A DNA stretch of 64,000 nt, from contig JAJDUT010000078.1 in NCBI GenBank assembly GCA_022826515.1, positions 22,501-86,500 of the forward strand, given 5' to 3'. Numbering within the stretch: position 1 is the stretch's first letter; every line of letters starts with the position of its first letter. Both the position numbers and the translations under genes were made by a program. The notes under the pieces were generated by a model. That model had not been told where the DNA came from, searched no databases, and saw only the letters and a program-made list of their open reading frames with translations. This stretch comes from Candidatus Latescibacterota bacterium. Its GTDB lineage: Bacteria; Latescibacterota; UBA2968; UBA8231. Below, piece by piece: positions 38,085 to 44,669 of the stretch.

Positions 38085-38502
38085 GGTCAAAAGCTACTGG
38101 GGGGTTGCGGTTCCCACACGCGGCGATTTGCGCCGCTTCGGAATCGTACTGGCGGCGTTGCTGGCCTTGCTCGGCGGCTATTTGTGGTACGTGGAAGCTG
38201 TCGGCATTGCCCAGCTCGTACACGCGGCCTCGCTGGTGTTGCTCGGGACTGGTTTGGTGCTGCCTGTGGCGTTGAAGCCGATCTACTTTCCCTACATGTG
38301 GCTGGCGAGAATCGTGGCCTTTGTCAATATCCACCTGCTCTTGGCCCTGGTTTTCTACACGCTTTTTACGCTGATCGGGCTTGGTATGCGCCTTTTGGGC
38401 CGCGATCCGCTCGACCGCAAAATCGCGCCCGACGAGGAAAGTTACTGGCAGCGTCGGGCCTCTTCTCTGTTTCCTCGCGACCATTATCGCAAGCGCTTCT
38501 GA
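38077..38502 (+). CDS. SxtJ-family small membrane protein
   Basis: A 141-residue inner-membrane protein with three hydrophobic segments (RRFGIVLAALLALLGGYLWY, AASLVLLGTGLVLPVAL, IVAFVNIHLLLALVFYTLF) and the C-terminal tail LDRKIAPDEESYWQRR. This profile and its position after a carbamoyltransferase match the SxtJ family. The TTG start overlaps the carbamoyltransferase end by 8 bases, so expression is coupled. Its role (membrane tethering or export of the carbamoylated product) is not established. Confidence 0.8.
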   Translation: MTEVKSYWGVAVPTRGDLRRFGIVLAALLALLGGYLWYVEAVGIAQLVHAASLVLLGTGLVLPVALKPIYFPYMWLARIVAFVNIHLLLALVFYTLFTLIGLGMRLLGRDPLDRKIAPDEESYWQRRASSLFPRDHYRKRF

Positions 38503-38516
38503 AGTGCCGCTAAGCC

Positions 38517-38545
38517 TTGCTCTTGTTTTGGGCAGCCGTTATATT
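38517..38545 (+). promoter_or_regulatory. candidate promoter upstream of tadA and the tRNA genes
   Basis: TTGCTC (38517-38522), a 17-base spacer and TATATT (38540-38545, 5 of 6). It would start transcription about 30 bases before the tadA ATG. Downstream, a strong TAGGAGG (38555-38561) sits unusually far (20 bases) from that ATG, in the left arm of a GAGGCC/GGCCTC hairpin (38558-38579). Confidence 0.4.
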
Positions 38546-38581
38546 TACACCGCTTAGGAGGCCCCTTAAAAACGGCCTCAA

Positions 38582-39067
38582 ATGGAATCTACGGAAGAAC
38601 TTAGCTCATTCGCCGAAGACGGTCGTTGGATGCTTGAAGCCCTGCGCGAGGCCGAACGCGCTGGCCGTCGCGGCGAGGTGCCCGTCGGTGCTGTGGTCGT
38701 CGGAGCCGGGCGGGTTTTGGGCCGGGCTGGCAACGCGATTGAAGCATCGCAGGATCCCACGGCCCATGCGGAGATGCTGGCCTTGCGCCAAGCCGCAGCG
38801 GCGCTGGGGACGCGGCGTTTGTTGGCGACGACGCTCTATGTCACTTTGGAACCTTGCGCTATGTGCGCTGGAGCTGCGGTTTTGGCCCGGGTGCCACGGT
38901 TGGTCTTCGGGGCCGCTGATCCCAAAGCCGGTGCTTGTGGTTCGTTGCGCAATGTTGTGGAGGATCCTCGGCTCAATCATCGTTGTCAGGTCCGCGGCGG
39001 AGTGCTAGAGCGAGAATGTGCCGAGCTGCTCAAGGGTTTTTTTGCGGCCCTGCGAGCAGCCAAGTAG
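38582..39067 (+). CDS. tadA: tRNA-specific adenosine deaminase
   Basis: A 161-residue zinc deaminase that converts A34 to inosine in tRNA-Arg(ACG). The catalytic HAEMLAL motif and zinc-binding PCAMCAGA are both visible, with DPKAGACGS afterwards as in bacterial TadA. It is 5 bases before the first of three tRNA genes. The N-terminus is slightly longer than E. coli TadA. Confidence 0.93.
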   Translation: MESTEELSSFAEDGRWMLEALREAERAGRRGEVPVGAVVVGAGRVLGRAGNAIEASQDPTAHAEMLALRQAAAALGTRRLLATTLYVTLEPCAMCAGAAVLARVPRLVFGAADPKAGACGSLRNVVEDPRLNHRCQVRGGVLERECAELLKGFFAALRAAK

Positions 39068-39072
39068 ATTGA

Positions 39073-39162
<90 letters not shown>

Positions 39163-39182
39163 TTTAAATCCAATGCTTTTGC

Positions 39183-39273
39183 GGAGAGATGACCGAGTGG
39201 TCGAAGGTGCACGACTGGAAATCGTGTGTAGGGCAACCCCCTACCGTGGGTTCGAATCCCACTCTCTCCGCCA
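39183..39273 (+). tRNA. tRNA-Ser(GGA)
   Basis: A 91-base class II tRNA whose acceptor GGAGAGA pairs with TCTCTCC, with CCA encoded. The anticodon loop CTGGAAA between CACGA/TCGTG gives anticodon GGA (codons UCC/UCU). The long variable arm (GTAGGGCAACCCCCTAC) is typical of serine tRNAs. It lies 20 bases after tRNA-Ser(CGA) and has nearly the same acceptor and T arm. Confidence 0.95.
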
Positions 39274-39287
39274 TAATTGATCCGGAC

Positions 39288-39363
39288 GGGGCAGTAGCTC
39301 AGCTGGGAGAGCGCCAGGTTCGCAATCTGGAGGTCGTGGGTTCGATCCCCATCTGCTCCACCA
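39288..39363 (+). tRNA. tRNA-Ala(CGC)
   Basis: A 76-base class I tRNA with encoded CCA. The acceptor GGGGCAG pairs with CTGCTCC, and a G-T pair at position 3-70 provides the alanine identity element. The anticodon loop TTCGCAA gives anticodon CGC (codon GCG). D arm AGCTCAGCTGGGAGAGC and T-loop TTCGATC are standard. Confidence 0.95.
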
Positions 39364-39381
39364 TATTTTCCGGATACCCGC

Positions 39382-39390
39382 TGGTAAAAT
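39382..39390 (+). promoter_or_regulatory. extended -10 promoter of the SRP RNA gene
   Basis: TGGTAAAAT is an extended -10 (TGn then TAAAAT, 5 of 6). It is placed about 10 bases before the presumed 5' end of the SRP RNA; no good -35 is present, as is common with extended -10 promoters. Confidence 0.45.
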
Positions 39391-39400
39391 GCAAATTTAG

Positions 39401-39640
39401 GTCGTGCTAGATGGGGAGATAGCGGTGCCCTGTACCCGCAATCCGCTATAGCGGGATTGAATTCCCATCCAGAGGTTTTCGCACCTCTTGTTCGACCAGA
39501 GCAAAGTGGCGTTGAAAACCGGATTCTGCGCAATCAAGAGCTTCTGAACCCCGTCAGGACCGGAAGGTAGCAGCGGTAGGAATGTCTCTTGGTGTGCCGC
39601 AGAGTTGTCCGGTTGGAGCTAACTGGCTCTGGGCAGGCTT
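39401..39640 (+). ncRNA. ffs: signal recognition particle RNA, long form with Alu domain
   Basis: RNA core of the signal recognition particle, which binds Ffh and targets membrane and secreted proteins. The conserved domain IV tip GTCAGG...GGAAGGTAGCAGC lies at about 39553-39575. The 5' part (39405-39480) contains TGCCCTGTACCCGCAA and GCTATAGCGGGATTGAATTCC, characteristic of the Alu-type domain of large bacterial SRP RNAs. CCAGAGC near 39500 pairs with GCTCTGG near 39630, and AACCGGA with TCCGGTT, making the long helix 5. It is therefore about 240-250 bases long, not the 4.5S form. Exact ends are estimated. Confidence 0.88.
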
Positions 39641-39720
39641 GGGGGCGGGATCGAAGATGGGTGCACGGCCTTTTAATTTTTTATTTATTCCCTTCAGCTT
39701 GGCTGTATCGAGCAACGAAA

Positions 39721-41391
39721 ATGGCCTATCAGGTAACAGCGCGCAAGTGGCGTCCTCGCCAATTCGACGAAGTCGTCGGGCAGGAGCACATCACTGCCAC
39801 CTTAAAGAATGCCGTCCATTCCGGCCGCATCGCGCAGTGCTACTTGTTTTGCGGCCCCCGCGGCGTAGGCAAGACCACGACCGCGCGGATTCTCGCCAAG
39901 GTCCTCAACTGTACCGACCTCCGCGACGGCAACCCCTGCGAGGCGTGCGATTCCTGCCAGAGCATCGCTGCTTCCACCAGCATGAACGTGCTGGAGATCG
40001 ACGGGGCCTCCAACAACAGCGTCGATGACGTCCGCGAGTTGCGCGAGGTCGTGCGCTATGCCGCTACCGCAGGCGTCTATAAGATCTACATCATCGACGA
40101 AGTTCACATGCTTTCGACCGCGGCGTTCAATGCGCTGTTGAAGACGCTGGAGGAGCCGCCGGAGCACGTGGTCTTCATCTTCGCCACCACGGAAGTGCAG
40201 TCGGTTCCCGACACCATTCTCTCGCGTTGTCAGCGCTTCAATTTTCGCCGCATCTCCGCCGGTCAGATCGCCGCTCATCTGGGCATCATTGCCCAAGCCG
40301 AGGGCATCGCGGTCGAAGAGGGGGCGCTCCATCTGTTGGCTAGCCGTGCGGACGGTGCCTTGCGCGACGCCGAGAGCCTACTCGATCAAGTGGTCTCATT
40401 GGGCGCGGAGGTGTCGCAGCAAGCCGTGGTGCAGGTGTTGGGTCTCGTCGATCGCGGCCTCTACTTTGAATTGCTCGACGCCATGCGCGAAGCGGCCCCC
40501 GCACGGGTTTTGGATGTCGTCGCCCAAGCCGTTGACGAAGGGGCCGACATTGAGGAGTTCGTCTATGGTCTAGTCGAGCTTTTGCGCCACCTGCTCTTCG
40601 CCAAGACACAGGGAAGAGCCGACGAGCTAGATATGGCCGAAGACGCCCGCCGCCGCTGTGGTGAGCTTGCGGAAGCCATGGCGGTTGAAGATCTGCTGCG
40701 CATGATGCAGTCGCTGTTGGATTTAGAAGCGGATCTAAAGCGTTCGCTACAGCCGCGCTTCCGCCTAGAAATCGCCTTGGTTCATCTGGCACTGATGGGC
40801 CGGTCTGTCGATGTGGGCGAACTGCTGCGCCGCTTGCAGTCGCTTGAAGGCGCTGCGCCGCGCCCGGCTGCGCCCCCGCGTCCAAGTGGTCGCAGCGAAT
40901 CGACTCCGCCTCCGCTGCCAAGTGGTGGGAGCGAACCGGTCGCGTCACCACCCCCAAGCAATCGCAACAAACAGACTGCACCTCCTCCCCCGGCCCAGCA
41001 ACAAGTCGCTGCCCCGGCTGAGTCAAGCAATGCCGATAGTGCTGCCGAACCGAGCTTTGATCAGGTGCGCGCTAATTGGGCTGAGCTAGTTAATGCCGTG
41101 GGCACTACCAAGCGGTCGCTGGCCTCTTTTCTCAATGGGGCGACCTTAGACGGTCTAGAAGGCCATGTACTCAAGCTGAGCTTTGATGCCGCCCAGCGCT
41201 TTGCCATGACCCAAGTGCTCAAAGAGCGAAAAATCATAGAAGAGATGGCCGAGGCGAAATACGGGTGGCGGCTGCGCTTGGATGTCGTAGCAGAGAAAGG
41301 AGAGCAACCGACCCCACAGGCGGCAAGCCAGCCCGAATCCGACCCCACCCTCCGTTCGGTGCTCGACGCTTTTGACGGCGAGTTGGTCTGA
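39721..41391 (+). CDS. dnaX: DNA polymerase III subunit gamma/tau
   Basis: A 556-residue clamp-loader ATPase. Walker A is CGPRGVGKTTTAR, the zinc module CEACDSCQSI with a preceding Cys, Walker B YIIDEVHM, sensor FATTEVQSVP and the SRC motif LSRCQRFNFR. Domain III is followed by a proline- and serine-rich linker (about residues 420-475) and a C-terminal tau-type domain (DQVRANWAELVNAVGTTKRS). The ATG at 39721 is chosen because MAYQVTARKWRPRQFDEVVGQ is the family N-terminus; upstream in-frame sequence overlaps the SRP RNA. recR follows 8 bases later without the usual ybaB between them. No obvious A-rich slippery frameshift site was noticed. Confidence 0.95.
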   Translation: MAYQVTARKWRPRQFDEVVGQEHITATLKNAVHSGRIAQCYLFCGPRGVGKTTTARILAKVLNCTDLRDGNPCEACDSCQSIAASTSMNVLEIDGASNNSVDDVRELREVVRYAATAGVYKIYIIDEVHMLSTAAFNALLKTLEEPPEHVVFIFATTEVQSVPDTILSRCQRFNFRRISAGQIAAHLGIIAQAEGIAVEEGALHLLASRADGALRDAESLLDQVVSLGAEVSQQAVVQVLGLVDRGLYFELLDAMREAAPARVLDVVAQAVDEGADIEEFVYGLVELLRHLLFAKTQGRADELDMAEDARRRCGELAEAMAVEDLLRMMQSLLDLEADLKRSLQPRFRLEIALVHLALMGRSVDVGELLRRLQSLEGAAPRPAAPPRPSGRSESTPPPLPSGGSEPVASPPPSNRNKQTAPPPPAQQQVAAPAESSNADSAAEPSFDQVRANWAELVNAVGTTKRSLASFLNGATLDGLEGHVLKLSFDAAQRFAMTQVLKERKIIEEMAEAKYGWRLRLDVVAEKGEQPTPQAASQPESDPTLRSVLDAFDGELV

Positions 41392-41399
41392 GAAATCGC

Positions 41400-41996
41400 A
41401 TGGAACCGCTGGCCCTCGAAAATTTGATCGTCGCATTTGCCAAGCTGCCCGGCATCGGCCGCAAGACGGCGCAGCGCTTGGCGCTCTATGTGGTCAAGAG
41501 GCCGCGCGAGGAAGCCGAGCTGCTCGCCAAGGCACTCGTTGCCGCCAAAGACCAAATCGAACACTGCGCCACCTGCTACAACTTCACCCAAAAGGGCGAG
41601 CCCCTATGCGAAGTCTGTCGAGACACCCGGCGCGACCAGCAGTTCATCTGCGTGGTGGCCGAAGCCAGCGACGTGCTGGCCTTTGAGATGAGTCAGTTTT
41701 ACTCTGGAGCGTATCACGTGCTCGGCGGGGTGCTCTCCCCGCAGGACGGAGTGCTGCCCGAGGATTTGCACATTAACTCTTTGGTCGAGCGCGTGCGCCA
41801 GCAGGGAGTACAGGAAGTAATGCTGGCGCTCAACGCCAACGCCGAGGGCGATGCCACCGCTCACTTTATCGCGCAGCAACTCATGCCGCTGACCAAGGTG
41901 TCGAGGCTGGCGCGCGGCCTGCCGGTGGGCGCGGATTTGGACTTGGCCGACAGCGTTACTCTTTCGTTGGCCTTTGCCGGTCGGTCTTCGCTGTGA
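41400..41996 (+). CDS. recR: recombination mediator RecR
   Basis: A 198-residue DNA-clamp protein of the RecFOR pathway that helps load RecA onto gapped DNA. It has the N-terminal helix-hairpin-helix (FAKLPGIGRKTAQRLALY), a four-cysteine zinc finger (Cys56, Cys59, Cys70, Cys73 in HCATCYNF...LCEVC) and a Toprim domain starting ICVVAEASDVLAFE with GVLSPQDGVLPEDL. Normal length. It directly follows dnaX. Confidence 0.96.
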   Translation: MEPLALENLIVAFAKLPGIGRKTAQRLALYVVKRPREEAELLAKALVAAKDQIEHCATCYNFTQKGEPLCEVCRDTRRDQQFICVVAEASDVLAFEMSQFYSGAYHVLGGVLSPQDGVLPEDLHINSLVERVRQQGVQEVMLALNANAEGDATAHFIAQQLMPLTKVSRLARGLPVGADLDLADSVTLSLAFAGRSSL

Positions 41997-42003
41997 GGTA
42001 GAA

Positions 42004-42606
42004 ATGAATCGGCGCGATATTTTTAACTTGCCCAATGGACTGACCGCGCTCAGGATCGGTTTGACGCCGCTATTTTTGCTGCTGCTGTTCACCGATACTT
42101 GGTATTTGAAAAGTCTTGCCTTCGTCGTCTTCAGCGCGGCCTCGCTGACCGATTTCTACGATGGCAAACTAGCGCGCGCTGGCAACCAAGTAACGCCGCT
42201 GGGCCGCTTCTTGGATCCGTTGGCCGACAAGATATTGGTAACGTCGGCACTCATTGCCCTAGCGTTGAACAGAATGGTCAATTTTTGGCTGGTGTTGCCC
42301 ATTGTCGGGCGTGACATCCTGATCACGGGCATGCGCCTCTACGGGATATACCGAGGCCGCCCGATGGTCACTTCGCGCTTGGCTAAGTGGAAGACCGCGG
42401 TCCAGCTTTTCACGGTTATCTTTATTCTCTTCGTCATTGGCCTTGAGGAGGCGATGGGGCGCTTTGCCGCAGGCCATCTTTTCTTTCTCGACGAGCAGCT
42501 AATCCAGCTTTTGGCCAATGCGCTGTTGGCGGGGGTGCTGTTGCTGACGCTGCTGTCGGGTTTTCACTACCTGTTCCGCGCGACCTCTTCCTACAAGGAA
42601 CCTTGA
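42004..42606 (+). CDS. pgsA: CDP-diacylglycerol-glycerol-3-phosphate 3-phosphatidyltransferase
   Basis: A 200-residue inner-membrane enzyme that makes phosphatidylglycerophosphate from CDP-diacylglycerol and glycerol-3-phosphate. The CDP-alcohol phosphotransferase motif is complete at residues 50-75: D-FY-DG-KL-AR-(8)-G-RFL-D-PLA-D. Several membrane helices and NLPNGLTALRIGLTP at the N-terminus are typical. The ATG at 42004 is preferred over an upstream GTG-like option that overlaps recR. The following gene encodes the next enzyme of the pathway. Confidence 0.92.
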   Translation: MNRRDIFNLPNGLTALRIGLTPLFLLLLFTDTWYLKSLAFVVFSAASLTDFYDGKLARAGNQVTPLGRFLDPLADKILVTSALIALALNRMVNFWLVLPIVGRDILITGMRLYGIYRGRPMVTSRLAKWKTAVQLFTVIFILFVIGLEEAMGRFAAGHLFFLDEQLIQLLANALLAGVLLLTLLSGFHYLFRATSSYKEP

Positions 42607-42632
42607 GCGCGGCGTAGAGGAACGCGTTTCTT

Positions 42633-43082
42633 CTGAACCGACTGATCGCCACGCTCTTTTTTGTCGGCTATGCCCCGTGGGCATCCGGTACGGCTGGTAC
42701 CGCGTTCGTTGCCCTGTTATACTGGCTGTTTGTTCCCGCTTTGGGAGTGCTGGAATGGATCGGAGTGCTTTTAGCTGCTTCGGCCATTGGGGTGTACAGC
42801 GCGGGTCGGGCGGCCCCGGAATGGGGCGATGATCCCGGGCAGGTCGTCATTGACGAGGGGGTGGGCTTTCTCTTTGCAGTGGCATTTTTGCCCCCAAGCG
42901 CTGGGACGGTTATCGCGGGTTTTTTCGTCTTCCGCGCCTTTGATATTGTCAAGCCGCCCCCAGCGCGGCAGCTAGAAGCCCTGCCCGGGGGGTGGGGCAT
43001 TGTGGCCGACGACATAGTCGCCGGCCTGTACAGCAACGTGGTCATTCGCTCGTCGTCCTATTTGGTCGAGTGGATGGGCTAG
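42633..43082 (+). CDS. pgpA: phosphatidylglycerophosphatase A, apparent CTG start
   Basis: A 149-residue membrane phosphatase that removes the phosphate from phosphatidylglycerophosphate to give phosphatidylglycerol. Motifs: GYAPWASGTAGTAF at the N-terminus, DDPGQVVIDEGVGF, and FRAFDIVKPPPARQ...GGWGIVADDIVAG. The reading frame has an upstream stop at 42615, and no ATG, GTG or TTG precedes the conserved N-terminus; the first such codon (TTG 42741) would delete the GYAPWASGT motif. The CTG at 42633, reading (M)NRLIATLFFVGYAP, 11 bases after AGAGGA, fits the family start exactly. It follows pgsA by 26 bases, so the two consecutive enzymes form one unit. Confidence 0.82.
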   Translation: MNRLIATLFFVGYAPWASGTAGTAFVALLYWLFVPALGVLEWIGVLLAASAIGVYSAGRAAPEWGDDPGQVVIDEGVGFLFAVAFLPPSAGTVIAGFFVFRAFDIVKPPPARQLEALPGGWGIVADDIVAGLYSNVVIRSSSYLVEWMG

Positions 43083-43115
43083 AACGGATACCACACTTTA
43101 ATTGGAGATATTTTC

Positions 43116-44180
43116 ATGGCGAAAGCGAACGGACACAGCGCCGACGGCAACAAGGCCAGAGCGCTGGAACTGGCGATGTCGCAGATTGAAAAGCAGTACG
43201 GCAAGGGATCGATTATGCGCCTTGGCGACGAGGGTGGGGTGCAAGAAGTGGAGGCGATTTCTACCGGGTCGCTGGCTGTGGATGCAGCGCTGGGCATCGG
43301 CGGCTTGCCCAAGGGGCGGATCGTCGAAATATCCGGTCCAGAGGGAGCGGGCAAGACCATGCTCTCGCTGCACGCCATCCGCGAGTCGCAAAAGCACAAC
43401 GGCACTGCGGCTTTTATCGACGCCGAACACGCTCTCGACGTCAGCTTTGCGCGGCGCATTGGCGTCGATGTGGAAAACCTAATCATATCGCAGCCTGATT
43501 CGGGCGAGCAGGCCCTTGAGATCGTCGATACCTTGGTGCGTAGCGGTGCCTTCGATATCATCGTGGTGGATTCGGTAGCCGCGCTGGTGCCGCAGGCCGA
43601 GTTGGAAGGCGATATGGGCGATTCGCACATGGGGTTGCACGCGCGGCTGATGTCTCAAGCCCTGCGCAAGTTGGCCGGCTCGATCAACCGCTCGAATACG
43701 TGTCTGATATTTCTCAACCAGTTGCGCACGAAGATCGGCGTGATGTTTGGCAACCCGGAGACCACCACCGGCGGGCGCGCCCTGCCCTTCTATTCCTCGG
43801 TGCGCATCGACATCCGCCGCATCGCCCGCGTCAAAGACGGAGACCTCGACATCGGCAATCGCACTCGGGTCAAAGTAGTGAAAAACAAAGTGGCCCCCCC
43901 CTTTCGCGAAGCCGAATTCGACCTGATCTTTCACGGCGACCAGATCGGCATTTCTTGGGAAGGCGATTTGCTCGATATTGGCGTTGACAAAGGGCTTGTT
44001 GACAAGAGCGGGGCGTGGTTTTCCTACAATGGCGAGCGCTTGGGGCAGGGCCGAGATAACGCCCGCACCTTTCTGCGCGAAAACGGACCAGTCGCCGCAG
44101 AGATCGAGCACAAGCTGCGCGTCGAGTTGGGACTCGAGGTCGCGGTAGGGCAAGACGAGGCCAGCGACGCTGACGAATAA
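43116..44180 (+). CDS. recA: recombinase RecA
   Basis: A 354-residue ATP-dependent strand-exchange protein and SOS coprotease. Features: [23 protein letters not shown], Walker [10 protein letters not shown] (many bacteria have GPESSGKT), Walker [12 protein letters not shown]1/L2 region [20 protein letters not shown] and the acidic C-terminal tail [12 protein letters not shown] lies 8-10 bases upstream of the ATG. I saw no E. coli- or B. subtilis-type SOS box in the 33-base upstream gap. recX begins directly after the stop. Confidence 0.97.
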   Translation: MAKANGHSADGNKARALELAMSQIEKQYGKGSIMRLGDEGGVQEVEAISTGSLAVDAALGIGGLPKGRIVEISGPEGAGKTMLSLHAIRESQKHNGTAAFIDAEHALDVSFARRIGVDVENLIISQPDSGEQALEIVDTLVRSGAFDIIVVDSVAALVPQAELEGDMGDSHMGLHARLMSQALRKLAGSINRSNTCLIFLNQLRTKIGVMFGNPETTTGGRALPFYSSVRIDIRRIARVKDGDLDIGNRTRVKVVKNKVAPPFREAEFDLIFHGDQIGISWEGDLLDIGVDKGLVDKSGAWFSYNGERLGQGRDNARTFLRENGPVAAEIEHKLRVELGLEVAVGQDEASDADE

Positions 44181-44669
44181 GTGGACGATCAACTGCAAAA
44201 GGCCACGGACGCCGCCTATCGCTATCTCAGCTATCGGGCGCGGTCCGTAGCGGAGGTGCGCGACAAGCTAACGGAGAAGGACTTTGCCGCCGAGGTCGTC
44301 GCTGAGGTCGTCGCCAACTTGCAGCGCCAGCAGCTTCTCGACGACCGCGAGTTTGCTCGGCGCTGGGTTGAGGCGCGGTTGCCGCGGGCTAATGGTGCGC
44401 GTAAACTAGCCGAGGATCTCAGGCACAAAGGCGTGGCCACAGGTGTAATTGACGAAGTCCTCGCCGAGTACGCCGCAGTGCTCGATTCGAGTGAACGGGC
44501 GGTCGCGTTGCTGAGCAAGCAGGCTTGGCGCTACCGGGGCTTGGCACCCGACAAGGCTAAGCGCCGGATGCTGGGCTTGTTGGCCCGGCGCGGTTGCGAT
44601 GCGGAAATGGCCAGAGCAGCGGTCGAACAGGTATGGCAGGAGTTAGCTAATGAAGTCGAGGGAGATTAG
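44181..44669 (+). CDS. recX: regulatory protein RecX
   Basis: A 162-residue helical protein that binds RecA filaments and limits RecA activity. Repeats typical of the family: AAYRYLSYRARSVAEVRDKL, QQLLDDREFARRWVEARL and GVIDEVLAEY. It starts with GTG immediately after the recA stop and overlaps alaS by 20 bases, giving the classical recA-recX-alaS order. Confidence 0.9.
   Translation: MDDQLQKATDAAYRYLSYRARSVAEVRDKLTEKDFAAEVVAEVVANLQRQQLLDDREFARRWVEARLPRANGARKLAEDLRHKGVATGVIDEVLAEYAAVLDSSERAVALLSKQAWRYRGLAPDKAKRRMLGLLARRGCDAEMARAAVEQVWQELANEVEGD

Noticed and set aside
43083..43115. SOS (LexA) box upstream of recA
   Set aside because: The 33-base gap holds no GAAC/GTTC or CTG/CAG type palindrome that I can see.
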